From an uncultured Flavobacteriales bacterium (GTDB lineage Bacteria; Bacteroidota; Bacteroidia; Flavobacteriales_D; Crocinitomicaceae), in assembly GCA_913054135.1 (NCBI GenBank), contig CAJXJK010000006.1, forward strand, positions 124,001 through 188,000: DNA of 64,000 nt, read 5' to 3'. The translations under genes and the position numbers were made by a program. Under the pieces are notes generated by a model. That model worked only from the letters and a program-made list of their open reading frames with translations, was not told where the DNA came from and searched no databases. Shown piece after piece: positions 43,784 through 53,614 of this stretch (position 1 is its first letter; each line of letters begins with the position of its first letter).

Positions 43784-44781
43784 AAAAGAACAGGAGAGAA
43801 TTTATAAAAGTATCTGCCATTGGCGGAGCGGCTTTATTACTTAACTCATCATGCACAGAGAGTGAAGAGTTAAAGGATGAGTTGGCTGCAGAAGAGATCA
43901 TTCAAAATAAACCCATTGTTGTATCTACTTGGGAGCATGGATTAGCGGCTAATGAGGCAGCATGGGAAATCCTCTCAAAAAAAGGAAAGGCCCTAGATGC
44001 TGTTGAGGCAGGAGTGCGCGTAAGTGAATCGGATCCTGAAAACTTGACAGTTGGAATTGGGGGATTACCGGATAGAGATGGAAAAGTTACCCTTGATGCT
44101 TGCATTATGGATCACACAAGCCAGTGTGGAGCTGTTGCTTGTCTTGAAGAGATAGAAAATCCAATTTCTGTGGCAAGAAAAGTTATGGAAGACACTCCGC
44201 ACGTAATGCTTGTAGGCAAAGGAGCCCAAGAGTTTGCAGTGAGTAAAGGATTTGAGAAGAAAAATCTACTGACCACAGAATCAACCAAACAATGGAAAGA
44301 GTGGTTAGAAAAATCAGAATACGAACCTATTATCAATATCGAAAACCATGATACCATTGGTATGCTGGCATTAGATGAAGATGGAAACCTTGCCGGAGCT
44401 TGCACCACTAGCGGAATGGCTTACAAGCTTCATGGGCGAGTTGGAGATTCACCAATTATTGGAGCGGGACTCTTTGTGGATAACGAAGTTGGCGCAGCAT
44501 GTGCGACTGGAGTTGGTGAAGCTGTGATAAGAGTGGCAGGCAGTGCAATGGTAGTTGAACTTATGAGAAACGGAAAAAGCCCGTCAGAAGCTTGTAAAGA
44601 AGTTGTGAACCGCATTATAAGCAAGCATGAAAACGTAGATGGCTTACAAGTTGGATTTTTGGCTCTCAATAAAAATGGAGAACACGGTTCACATTCAGTT
44701 TACCAGGGTTTTAATGTTGCTGTAGCAGCTTCTGAAACTAATGAATTAGTTGACGCAAGCTTTGATAAAGAGTGGGATTAA
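43780..44781 (+). CDS. Glycosylasparaginase / isoaspartyl peptidase-like Ntn hydrolase, Tat-exported
   Basis: 333 residues. Tat signal MKKNRREFIKVSAIGGAALLLNSSC with a lipobox-like end, so it may be an exported lipoprotein. The Ntn-hydrolase core has the self-cleavage and nucleophile site at Thr192 in NHDTIGMLALDEDGNLAGACTTSGM, with GRVGDSPIIGAGLF supplying substrate-binding residues, as in N4-(beta-N-acetylglucosaminyl)-L-asparaginase. It would remove glycans from Asn or repair isoaspartyl bonds outside the cytosol. Coupled to the kinase gene; its end overlaps the convergent molybdoenzyme gene by 4 nt. Confidence 0.93.
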   Translation: MKKNRREFIKVSAIGGAALLLNSSCTESEELKDELAAEEIIQNKPIVVSTWEHGLAANEAAWEILSKKGKALDAVEAGVRVSESDPENLTVGIGGLPDRDGKVTLDACIMDHTSQCGAVACLEEIENPISVARKVMEDTPHVMLVGKGAQEFAVSKGFEKKNLLTTESTKQWKEWLEKSEYEPIINIENHDTIGMLALDEDGNLAGACTTSGMAYKLHGRVGDSPIIGAGLFVDNEVGAACATGVGEAVIRVAGSAMVVELMRNGKSPSEACKEVVNRIISKHENVDGLQVGFLALNKNGEHGSHSVYQGFNVAVAASETNELVDASFDKEWD

Positions 44782-47075
44782 CCTACTTTTTCCAATTTAA
44801 TTTCAATAAATTTAGATACAGGAGTATTACTTCCTTTAGCTACGCTTTTTAGAGGTACTAATACATTCGCTTCTGGGAAATATGTCGCACAACATCCTTT
44901 GGCAATTGAATAAGAAATCACCTTGTAATTGTTAGATCTTCTAATTTCGCCGTCAAACTCTCCAACAAGGTTCACTACTTGTGTATTCGTCAAACCTTGT
45001 TCTTTCATGTCTTCAGGATTCATTAGCACTACTCTTCGCTCTCCCTCTATTCCACGGTAACGATCGTTCATACCGTAAATGGTCGTATTGTATTGATCAT
45101 GAGTTCGAATGGTCATCATAATGAGATGACCTGTTTTCACCTGTCTATTAGGAGCTTTAACTATTGAGAAATGCGCTTTACTGTCAGGAGTTCCAAAATT
45201 TCTATCTCGTGCGCCATTTGGTAAGTAGAAGCCTTTTGGAACTCTAACTTTCGTGTTGTAGTTATCAAATCCAGCAATCGTAGCCTCTATATGATCTCTT
45301 ATGGTATCATAATTATCAGCCATCTCTTTCCAGTTCACTTTTTCGGAGCCCATAGCGGCATGTGCCATTCCACAAACGATTGCTGGCTCGCTCTTCAAGT
45401 GTTTTGAAGGAGGATCCAATCTGCCTTGTGATTTATGGACAACTCCCATAGAATTCTCAACGGTCACAAACTGGAGACCTGATTTTTGTTCATCCTTGTC
45501 AGACCTTGCCAAACAAGGCAGAATAATCGCCTCATCCCCTGTCACACAATGAGATCTATTTAGTTTTGTCGAGACCTGAACTGTCATTTCGCAATTCTGA
45601 ATTGCCTCTCCAGTCAACTTACTATCTGGAGTTGCTGAGATAAAATTTCCACCCATGAATACATAGACTTTCACTTTCCCATCTAAACTAGCCTGAATCG
45701 ATTCAACGGCATCAACCCCATGCTCTCTAGGAGTTTGTATGCCAAATCTTGTATCTAATTTTGACAGAAAACCTTCTTTAGGTTTCTCCCAAATCCCCAT
45801 AGTTCTGTCTCCTTGAACATTTGAGTGACCTCTAACCGGGCAAGTACCCGCACCGGGCTTACCAATACTTCCTTTTAAAAGGAGAATATTCACTACTTCT
45901 TTTACATTATCAACACCATTTACGTGCTGTGTCAGCCCCATAGCCCAACAAATAATTATTTTCTTTTTAGAAATAAACAAATCCGCTACCTCTCTGACTT
46001 CCTTTTCATTAAGGCCAGACTGCTCAATCATAGCTTCAAACGAAGCACTTCGAATATCTGCCACCAATTCTTCGTATCCTTCAGTTAAAGTTGCAATGAA
46101 TTCTAGATCAAAAACTTCTCCAGGACGCTTATCTTCTTCCTCTAACATTAGGATCATAATAGCCTTTAATAAAGCCACGTCTCCGTTCACTTTTACTTGC
46201 AAATAATGATCCGTTAGTTTTGTACCACCTTTCATGATAGCCAGAGGATTTTGAGGATCAACAAAAGTGTTGTTTCCCGTTTCTGGAATCGGGTTAACCG
46301 ATACTATCTTACCGCCGTTTTTCTTACACTTCTCAAGCGCGGTTAGCATTCTAGGATGATTGGTGCCTGGGTTTTGTCCCATTACCATAATTAGTTCTGA
46401 TTCATACAAATCTTCCAATGTAACTGAGCCTTTACCTATACCTACCGTTTGACTCAAACCAGCTCCAGAAGATTCATGGCACATATTTGAGCAATCAGGT
46501 AAATTGTTAGTACCAAATTGCCTTGCCATTAATTGATAAGCATAGGCTGCTTCATTACTTGTTCTTCCTGAAGTATAGAACACGGCTTCGCTAGGGGAAT
46601 TTAGACTCTTCATCTTCTCTCCTATCTTAGCAAATGCGTCATCCCAACTGATCGGTTCATAATGACTGCTCCCTTTCGCCAAGTACATTGGTTCAGTTAT
46701 CCTTCCTGCTTTTCCTAAAAAGAAATCAGTTTGTTCTGATAACCACTCAACTGAATGTTTTGCAAAGAATTCAGGAGTTACTCTATGCTTAGTAGCTTCT
46801 TCAGCTATTGCTTTTGCACCATTTTCACAGTACTCACCCAAGCCAGAGCGTTTACCATCAGGGTCGGGCCAGGCACAGCCAGGACAATCAAAACCATCTT
46901 TTTGGTTCATTTTGTTCAGCAATTTAATACCTCTCCAAATTCCCATTTCTTTTGAGATATGCCTCATAGAGGATATGATTGCCGGTATACCAACCGCCTT
47001 ATCCTTCATTTTGGTAAGCTTTAAATTCGCGAAAGTTTCGGGTGGTAAAATTTGAACGTTTCTTTTGTCTGACAT
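44778..47075 (-). CDS. FdhF/YdeP-family molybdopterin oxidoreductase
   Basis: 765 residues. N-terminal iron-sulfur region FDCPGCAWPDPDGKRSGLGEYCENG (Cys64, Cys67, Cys83), then the molybdopterin-binding body with DCSNMCHESSGAGLSQTVG, VMGQNPGTNHPRML and a C-terminal molydopterin dinucleotide-binding domain (MMTIRTHDQYNTTIYGMNDRYRG). This is the YdeP layout; physiological substrate is unknown (YdeP is linked to acid resistance in E. coli). No fdhD or molybdenum cofactor gene lies beside it. Confidence 0.93.
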   Translation of the reverse strand: MSDKRNVQILPPETFANLKLTKMKDKAVGIPAIISSMRHISKEMGIWRGIKLLNKMNQKDGFDCPGCAWPDPDGKRSGLGEYCENGAKAIAEEATKHRVTPEFFAKHSVEWLSEQTDFFLGKAGRITEPMYLAKGSSHYEPISWDDAFAKIGEKMKSLNSPSEAVFYTSGRTSNEAAYAYQLMARQFGTNNLPDCSNMCHESSGAGLSQTVGIGKGSVTLEDLYESELIMVMGQNPGTNHPRMLTALEKCKKNGGKIVSVNPIPETGNNTFVDPQNPLAIMKGGTKLTDHYLQVKVNGDVALLKAIMILMLEEEDKRPGEVFDLEFIATLTEGYEELVADIRSASFEAMIEQSGLNEKEVREVADLFISKKKIIICWAMGLTQHVNGVDNVKEVVNILLLKGSIGKPGAGTCPVRGHSNVQGDRTMGIWEKPKEGFLSKLDTRFGIQTPREHGVDAVESIQASLDGKVKVYVFMGGNFISATPDSKLTGEAIQNCEMTVQVSTKLNRSHCVTGDEAIILPCLARSDKDEQKSGLQFVTVENSMGVVHKSQGRLDPPSKHLKSEPAIVCGMAHAAMGSEKVNWKEMADNYDTIRDHIEATIAGFDNYNTKVRVPKGFYLPNGARDRNFGTPDSKAHFSIVKAPNRQVKTGHLIMMTIRTHDQYNTTIYGMNDRYRGIEGERRVVLMNPEDMKEQGLTNTQVVNLVGEFDGEIRRSNNYKVISYSIAKGCCATYFPEANVLVPLKSVAKGSNTPVSKFIEIKLEKVG

Positions 47076-47146
47076 GCTATCTGTTTCTTAATGCTTTAAA
47101 TATAATTATAATTGCGCAGTCAATTTAGATTGATTAATTTCATAAC

Positions 47147-48427
47147 ATGAAGACTCTTTTGTTGATAATTGTATCACTACTCTCCTTCTCTAATCAAGGT
47201 TTTAGTCAATATCACGATTCCATACTTAGTCAACACCATTTTAAAGATGAAATAATTAGGTCATATGATGTTGACCTATATTCTAACAAGGAATTCATCA
47301 TTGGAATGAAAGGCAGCTCTTTAGGAAGTGGTAAGCTTTATCGATCAGAAGATGAAGGGGTAAGTTGGAAACCATTAAACCAAGGAAGACCTTTATGCGA
47401 TTCTTGCATTGATGTGCAGGCAGTTAAAATGCTGGGCAAAGAAATTATTCTTGCAGGCACATGGCAAAACGGCCTCTACCGAAGCTCTGACAATGGAGCG
47501 TCTTTTTCAAAACTCCAAAACTTTCCATCAACAGACATTCGATCAATAACCAAAGATTTGGATGCCGTGTACGCAGCAACTACCACTCATGGGATATTGA
47601 AATCTGAAGATGAGGGTTTGACTTGGGCCACAACACATCCTGACTCTTTAAATAAACAAATGGCAGCATGGCATATTGAAGTTAACCCTCACAATAAAAG
47701 ACACCTATACGCTTGTACATTTGGGCAAGACCTTAGAAGATCTGAAGAAGAAGGCAAAACCTGGACGTCCGTTTGTTCAAAAGAAGGCGTAATGTTCTTT
47801 GATATTGCTTTCACAGGTAAAATCATTTATGCCATTGCGGCAAGTGACTCAGCTAGCTACCTCTATTCATCACTTGATTACGGTAAGAGCTGGCGCGAAA
47901 AAAAACTTGAAATTCAATCAGCATGTGCCTTAGAGGTCGTTTTTGAGCAACATAGCCATCATATTTTAGTTGGAGCATGGACTGGAGGACTTTATCGCCT
48001 CTTCCCTTTGCAATATGGCGCTAACGAATTTCTAATGGACCCAGTTGAACATTTTGACTCAACTGGGGTCACAAAAATATTTTCGCACGGCATGAACGTA
48101 CACAAGTTCACATGGGGTGATGGATATAAAAAATATGAAAGACCATTAGGTTGTGATTTTTTTATGCCTAACATACTTTCACTAGATAGTGACCCAGAGT
48201 TTGAAGCCGCGTCTTCATGTGCTTTAGATGGCTTTCACCTGATCCTCTATAACAGATGGGGAGAAATAGTCATTGATAATGAAAAAGACTTAGACTCATT
48301 CAATGAACAAATGAGATCATTACCTGATGATACGCCGGATGGAACATATGTTTTTTGGATAAGAGGCACCTTCAAAGAAACCAAAATTCCATTCGATTAT
48401 AAAGGCCACATCACCATCTTAAAATAA
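47147..48427 (+). CDS. BNR/Asp-box surface protein with T9SS type B tail
   Basis: 426 residues. Signal peptide to GFSQ. Five Asp-box turns are visible (YRSEDEGVSW, YRSSDNGASF, LKSEDEGLTW, RRSEEEGKTW, YSSLDYGKSW), giving a predicted beta-propeller like sortilin or sialidase scaffolds but with no catalytic set seen. The C-terminal 85 residues (FMPNILSLDSDPEF...LILYNRWGEIVIDN...PDGTYVFWIRG...YKGHITIL) are a T9SS type B (CHU_C) domain, the only type B here. Function unknown, likely binding. Confidence 0.85.
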   Translation: MKTLLLIIVSLLSFSNQGFSQYHDSILSQHHFKDEIIRSYDVDLYSNKEFIIGMKGSSLGSGKLYRSEDEGVSWKPLNQGRPLCDSCIDVQAVKMLGKEIILAGTWQNGLYRSSDNGASFSKLQNFPSTDIRSITKDLDAVYAATTTHGILKSEDEGLTWATTHPDSLNKQMAAWHIEVNPHNKRHLYACTFGQDLRRSEEEGKTWTSVCSKEGVMFFDIAFTGKIIYAIAASDSASYLYSSLDYGKSWREKKLEIQSACALEVVFEQHSHHILVGAWTGGLYRLFPLQYGANEFLMDPVEHFDSTGVTKIFSHGMNVHKFTWGDGYKKYERPLGCDFFMPNILSLDSDPEFEAASSCALDGFHLILYNRWGEIVIDNEKDLDSFNEQMRSLPDDTPDGTYVFWIRGTFKETKIPFDYKGHITILK

Positions 48428-48460
48428 GTCATTCACATTTAATGACTATCTTCAAACCCA

Positions 48461-49795
48461 ATGAAATTTACAGAACTAAATCTACACGAATCCTTACTAG
48501 AAGCTATTTCTTATATGGGATTCGAAACAGCAACTCCAATACAAGAAAAAGCGATTCCAGTTATCTTGGACAACAAAGACATTTTGGCTTGTGCTCAAAC
48601 GGGAACAGGAAAAACAGGAGCATTCGTTTTACCAATCTTACATAAACTGGCTGATAGAACTGCTACTGACTGCAACACTTTAATAGTAGTACCAACAAGA
48701 GAGTTAGCGATTCAAATTGAACAACAAATTCAGGGATTATCATATTTCGTTTCAGTTTCATCTAAATCAATTTATGGTGGTGGAGACGGAAAAGACTTTA
48801 ACGCCGAAAAAGAAGCGTTAACCAAGGGATGTGACATTATTGTTGCAACACCAGGTAAGTTATTATCCCATTTAAAATTGGGATATGTCAAGTTTGATAA
48901 AATTGAACACCTAATTCTTGATGAAGCTGATAGGATGCTTGACATGGGGTTCATTGATGATTTGAAAAAGATAATTTCATACATCCCGAAGAAGCATCAA
49001 ACCCTCATGTTCTCAGCCACAATGGCTCCAAGCATCAGACAATTAGCGAAAACTATCTGTCAAAGCCCAACTGAAATTTCGCTTTCAATTGCCAAACCAG
49101 CAGCTGGAGTGAATCAACAAGTATACATGGCTTATGATAATCAAAAGTCTAAATTGTTGGCACACATTTTAAAAGACAGAAAAGAGTACAACAGTATAAT
49201 CATCTTCTCTTCTACCAAAGCCAAAGTAGGCGACATTGTAAGAGACTTGGGAAGAGCGGGTTTTCCCGCGAAAGGAATATCATCAAATCTTGAACAAGAC
49301 AAAAGAGAAGAAGTACTAAGAGGCTTCAGATCAAAGAGAATTAGAGTACTAGTTGCCACAGATGTTATGTCAAGAGGAATTGACATCAAGGAGATCAATA
49401 TGGTCATCAACTATGATGTGCCTAATGAGCCTGCAGATTATGTGCATAGAGTTGGGAGAACTGCGAGAGCAAACACAAAAGGAGAAGCTATCACTCTTGT
49501 GAACCCTAAAGACATGCAAAAGTTCTCACGAATTGAGCAACTAATTGAAACGACCTTAGAGAAGAAGCAGCCGCCAAAAGAGCTAGGTGAAGGCCCTGAA
49601 TACAGGGAGCCTAGAAAAGGTGGCGGAGGTGTTAACAAACGCCATTTTAACAATAAAGGAAAAGGTGGCAATCACAAAGGTGGAAAGAAGCCGTGGCACA
49701 AAAAGAAATCTGGAAACAGTAATTATAAGGGGAACAAACCTAACAATGGGAACAAAAGTGAAGGAGGTCAACAAAACTCAAAGCCTAAAACTTAA
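48461..49795 (+). CDS. DEAD-box ATP-dependent RNA helicase (RhlE-like)
   Basis: 444 residues. Q motif and Walker A (ATPIQEKAIPVIL, AQTGTGKT with Lys51), PTRELAIQIEQQ, DEADRMLDMGF, SATM, and the late ATDVMSRGIDI and HRVGRTAR. The C-terminal 70 residues are a Gly/Lys/Asn-rich basic tail with no fold, typical of RhlE-group helicases acting on rRNA and mRNA. It starts 33 nt after the type B protein gene. Confidence 0.95.
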   Translation: MKFTELNLHESLLEAISYMGFETATPIQEKAIPVILDNKDILACAQTGTGKTGAFVLPILHKLADRTATDCNTLIVVPTRELAIQIEQQIQGLSYFVSVSSKSIYGGGDGKDFNAEKEALTKGCDIIVATPGKLLSHLKLGYVKFDKIEHLILDEADRMLDMGFIDDLKKIISYIPKKHQTLMFSATMAPSIRQLAKTICQSPTEISLSIAKPAAGVNQQVYMAYDNQKSKLLAHILKDRKEYNSIIIFSSTKAKVGDIVRDLGRAGFPAKGISSNLEQDKREEVLRGFRSKRIRVLVATDVMSRGIDIKEINMVINYDVPNEPADYVHRVGRTARANTKGEAITLVNPKDMQKFSRIEQLIETTLEKKQPPKELGEGPEYREPRKGGGGVNKRHFNNKGKGGNHKGGKKPWHKKKSGNSNYKGNKPNNGNKSEGGQQNSKPKT

Positions 49796-49941
49796 GCAGA
49801 GTGCCTTCTCCCTTCCACAATACCACCAAATTGTAAATAATAAAGCAATCATCCAATTAACCTTATTTAAGATTTAAGTATCGAGAAAAAGCGTATCTTA
49901 TTCACTAATTCGCATTATTAGGATTAGAACTGAAACGATTT

Positions 49942-52900
49942 ATGAGATTTTCCAACTTTCTACTTACATTATTTTTTTTAAGCAGTTTAACAACATTTTC
50001 GCAAAAAAGACACGAAGGTTTACTTTGGGAAATAAGTGGAAATGGTCTCACAGAGGCCAGCTATCTGTATGGAACAATGCACGTTTCTAATAAATTAGCT
50101 TTTAACGTTTCTGACTCCTTCTACTTTTGCTTAAATAAGGCTAAAGGTATCGCCTTAGAATCTTCTCCAGCTTCTTGGATGGAGGACTACAGAGATATGG
50201 GAGCGTTTTCTTCTAACGGAAACTACGATTACGGAGATGACTTTTACAAGAAAGCATTTAAAGCGAGTGAAACAAAGTCAGAAGTAATATTTGATTTATT
50301 AGAGAATAAAAACGGATTAATGAATCAAATCCTTTATAGATTCAGACCAGGGAATGAAGATTATCAAGAGAGCACCTTTCTTGACATGTTCATTTTTCAA
50401 GCGGGCGCAAAGAACGGAAGGCCAATTTATAGTTTAGAAGAGTTAGACGAAGTCAATAAACTTTCGGCTTTAGCTATGACTCCTGATAAAGAGAAGAAGA
50501 GAGATAATAGCAATAATAACTACCTTGAAAAGGAAGGTAAAAGAAAGTTTGTTTTACTTGAAGAAGCTTACAGACGTGGAGATTTGGATCAAATAGACTC
50601 TCTGAGTAAGTCAGGAAATCCAACCGAAGTGTATCACAAATATTTCATTGTTGAAAGAAACAGAAACATGGTGAGACGTATGGACTCTATCATGCACCAA
50701 CACTCAATATTTACTGGTATTGGTGCCGCCCATTTACCTGGGAATGAAGGAGCAATAGAATTGCTAAGAGATATGGGCTATACTGTGAGACCCGTCTCAG
50801 CCAAATCAAGTGGGAAATCTCATAAGATGCGTAAAAAACTTGAAGGCTTATATAAATCGGTTGAATTTGAACAATCAAAAACATCTGATGGATTCATATC
50901 AGTAAACACTCCTGGTGAACTCTATGAAATGCCTTCATACACTAGAGGTAAAATGGAATATCTATGCCCAGAGCCAATTAATGGAGGATATTTTTCAGTT
51001 GTAAGGCTTTTCACTTATGGTCCTATCTTCAACAAAACTCCTGAATACTATAAAAAGACCTTAGACTCTCTACTCTACATAGCCACTCCTGGTGAACTGA
51101 TGAAAAAAGAAGACATTACCGTGAACGGTCACTCAGGATACAACATCCTTACTAAAACATCTAAGAATGCTCTCGTTCAATATAACATCATCTTCACGCC
51201 TACTGAAATCGTAGTTTTTAAAGGATCTGGTAACGACAATTATATTCAAAAAACAGAACCACAAGCTTTCTTTAATAAGATTCAATTATCTGCAAATAGT
51301 TCTGAGTGGCAAGATGTGAGTCCTAAATTTGGAGGAGCAGCATGGAAGATGAAAGGAATGGTTTCAGGCCAAGACATGATTGAAGGGATGGATGACACCT
51401 GGATGGACCCAATGTTTCAATCATACGATAGAGCTTCAAATGAGTATTATCAAGTGATGCGATACAGCTATAATGACTTGGACTACATTGAAGAAGATTC
51501 ATTTGATCTAGCCTACTTAGGTAAAGTTTACGGAGATAATCTAGGTTATGAAATTGAATCATCTGCTTTCGGAAATTCAAATGGATATAATGCAGTGAGA
51601 CAAGTTTTAAAGCAAAAAGAAGATGTTAGCGGTCAAAGTGAACATCTTGAACTTAAGGTATTAACCGAGGGAGGAATGTATTATTTAATGAGCACGACAG
51701 CCAGTGGCGAGAATGCAAACACATTCTTTAATTCATTCACATTCAGTGACTTTGTGATTGACGACGAATACGAAGAATGGGAAGACACTACTCTTTTCTA
51801 CACAGTTAACACTCTTAAAAAAGAAGAAGATTCAGATTACCCAACACCCGGTTATGGAGGTTATTATGACGAAGAAGAAGAAGACAAGTCTTATCTGGGC
51901 GGAACTGATTCCAAGATGCACTACTCTATTAAGTCTCAAGAATCCATTTATGTTGGATATTCAAAATTCCATAACTATGATGGTGCTTCTTCATTTGAAG
52001 ATTTTTGGGATTATCGTGAAAAGAGATTAGCAAATGAGCACAAATTTATTGTGTCAAGAAAAGTTCAATCAGAAGAAGATGGCGACCCAGTTCTTTCTTT
52101 CATGTTAACTGATACTGGTTCTGCAAAGGGTATCATGACTAAACTTAGACTTCATCATGGAGTCTTGTATACACTACAAACCCTAGTGGACTCAACGAAG
52201 GGAATGTCGACCTTTTCTCAAACCTTCTTTGATTCTTTCAAACCAACCGATACACTTGTAGGTAGAGACATTTTTGAAGACAAGGCGTTAGTATTTAAAG
52301 AACAAGTTTTTGGTACAGATAGTCTAGACAAAGTGAACGCAATGAAGTCTATCAGTAAAGTTGATTTTGAAGACAAGGACGTCTCAACTGTTGTTAAAAC
52401 CTATACTGAGTTTGAATTTGATGAAGATGAGGAGAGCAAGCAAAGAAACGACTTAATCATGTCATTAGGTAATGTTGAAACCCAAGAGGCCTATGATTTC
52501 TTGAATGGTGTTTACGATACTAACAATTTCAATTCAGATCTTCAGTTTATTGTCTTAAAATGCTTCTCATACACTGAAACTCAAGAAGCATATGATGCTA
52601 TTGAAAACCAGTTAATGAACAATACACCATTCACAGAGAACAAAACGAAACTCAACTTTTTCAATAACCTTTATGATTCGCTTGAATTGTCAAAAGGCTA
52701 TTTTCCAAAAATGCTTGAACTCTCGCAATACCCAGAATACAAGCCACATGTAGTGGAGTTGTTATCACGTGGTCTTTTAGATTCAATGTACTCTTTCAAA
52801 GATTTTAGTTCAGAAAAAAGCTCCATTTATAGAAATGCCAACATAGAACTTAAGAGAACTGTAGCAAACCAAGACAAGGACAAGAAGAAAGGAAGTTATT

Positions 52901-53550
52901 ATAACAGAGGATCTCAGACTACACCTTTCAAAAACATGTTCATTCATTATTATGCCTTGATGTGTGAGTTCAAAAACAAGGGACATAAAGACTCAGAAGA
53001 TTTTTTCAAAGACATCTATAGAATTACGGATAAAAAGTTTTTGATTGAAGCAGAAATCATCCATCATAAATTAGGTATGAAGGTGGACACTGCCAACATC
53101 AATGAGGTTGTAAACGACCTTGAATACAAAGTTTGGGCATATAATAGACTTGAGAAAAATGATATGCTAGATTACTTCACTCCAACTGTTAGTCAAGAAG
53201 ACATGGCTTTTGCAATCCTTTATAACTATGGATATGATGAAGAAGAGGATACTGCTGTTTTCTTAAAAAAAGTGATGGTGGATAACGGAAAAACGAACGG
53301 GTATGTTTATTTCTTTAAGCGTAAAACAGAAAAGACCAAAAATTGGATGATTGATTACGTGGGTCTTCAACCAGAAGATGTTTCTGAATTTAAAACCTTA
53401 GGCGTAGAAACTAAAAAAGGTTTAGCCGTTAGAAATGAAAGTGAAATTGACTTAACAATAGAAAAGACCATTGAAATCTTTGAACTCAAAAATAGAAAAA
53501 GAGTTGTGTTAACTGGCAATAGCTGGGGCGGCTGGGGTGGATTGTTTTAG
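49942..53550 (+). CDS. TraB/GumN-domain protein with a very large C-terminal extension
   Basis: 1202 residues. Signal peptide MRFSNFLLTLFFLSSLTTFS. Residues 25-280 are a TraB/GumN domain: the two GxxH motifs GTMHV (44-48) and GIGAAHL (His264), plus ALESSPASW. TraB/GumN proteins are putative metal-dependent proteases and are usually 280-350 residues. The rest has about three modules ending in FFN-x-IQLS, FFNSFTFSDF and FFDSFKPTDT (residues about 330-770), then an alpha-helical region resembling HEAT-type repeats (SLGNVETQEAYDFLNGVY onward). No family recognised for the extension. Secreted or periplasmic; no sorting domain seen. Confidence 0.85.
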   Translation: MRFSNFLLTLFFLSSLTTFSQKRHEGLLWEISGNGLTEASYLYGTMHVSNKLAFNVSDSFYFCLNKAKGIALESSPASWMEDYRDMGAFSSNGNYDYGDDFYKKAFKASETKSEVIFDLLENKNGLMNQILYRFRPGNEDYQESTFLDMFIFQAGAKNGRPIYSLEELDEVNKLSALAMTPDKEKKRDNSNNNYLEKEGKRKFVLLEEAYRRGDLDQIDSLSKSGNPTEVYHKYFIVERNRNMVRRMDSIMHQHSIFTGIGAAHLPGNEGAIELLRDMGYTVRPVSAKSSGKSHKMRKKLEGLYKSVEFEQSKTSDGFISVNTPGELYEMPSYTRGKMEYLCPEPINGGYFSVVRLFTYGPIFNKTPEYYKKTLDSLLYIATPGELMKKEDITVNGHSGYNILTKTSKNALVQYNIIFTPTEIVVFKGSGNDNYIQKTEPQAFFNKIQLSANSSEWQDVSPKFGGAAWKMKGMVSGQDMIEGMDDTWMDPMFQSYDRASNEYYQVMRYSYNDLDYIEEDSFDLAYLGKVYGDNLGYEIESSAFGNSNGYNAVRQVLKQKEDVSGQSEHLELKVLTEGGMYYLMSTTASGENANTFFNSFTFSDFVIDDEYEEWEDTTLFYTVNTLKKEEDSDYPTPGYGGYYDEEEEDKSYLGGTDSKMHYSIKSQESIYVGYSKFHNYDGASSFEDFWDYREKRLANEHKFIVSRKVQSEEDGDPVLSFMLTDTGSAKGIMTKLRLHHGVLYTLQTLVDSTKGMSTFSQTFFDSFKPTDTLVGRDIFEDKALVFKEQVFGTDSLDKVNAMKSISKVDFEDKDVSTVVKTYTEFEFDEDEESKQRNDLIMSLGNVETQEAYDFLNGVYDTNNFNSDLQFIVLKCFSYTETQEAYDAIENQLMNNTPFTENKTKLNFFNNLYDSLELSKGYFPKMLELSQYPEYKPHVVELLSRGLLDSMYSFKDFSSEKSSIYRNANIELKRTVANQDKDKKKGSYYNRGSQTTPFKNMFIHYYALMCEFKNKGHKDSEDFFKDIYRITDKKFLIEAEIIHHKLGMKVDTANINEVVNDLEYKVWAYNRLEKNDMLDYFTPTVSQEDMAFAILYNYGYDEEEDTAVFLKKVMVDNGKTNGYVYFFKRKTEKTKNWMIDYVGLQPEDVSEFKTLGVETKKGLAVRNESEIDLTIEKTIEIFELKNRKRVVLTGNSWGGWGGLF

Positions 53551-53570
53551 ATCCCTGAAAATAAATTAAG

Positions 53571-53590
53571 TCAATTCTTCAATTGATTTT
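53571..53590 (+). terminator. Weak terminator after the TraB/GumN gene
   Basis: TCAATT/AATTGA, 6 bp, CTTC loop, then TTTT. AT-rich and short; lies between convergent genes. Confidence 0.3.
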
Positions 53591-53614
53591 GAGTCTTCTC
53601 TAATCTAAAGGTAA

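Noticed and set aside
43780-43860. Asparaginase as a plain cytosolic enzyme
   Set aside because: The RREFIK twin-arginine motif with a hydrophobic stretch and Cys argues for export.
45581-45600. CTGTCATTTCG inside the molybdoenzyme gene as a second copy of the palindromic repeat core
   Set aside because: Single core without inverted partner within coding sequence; a chance match.
49796-49941. Possible small gene or RNA in the 146-nt gap after the DEAD-box gene
   Set aside because: No start with a coding-like frame, hairpin with T-run or tRNA-like fold was seen.
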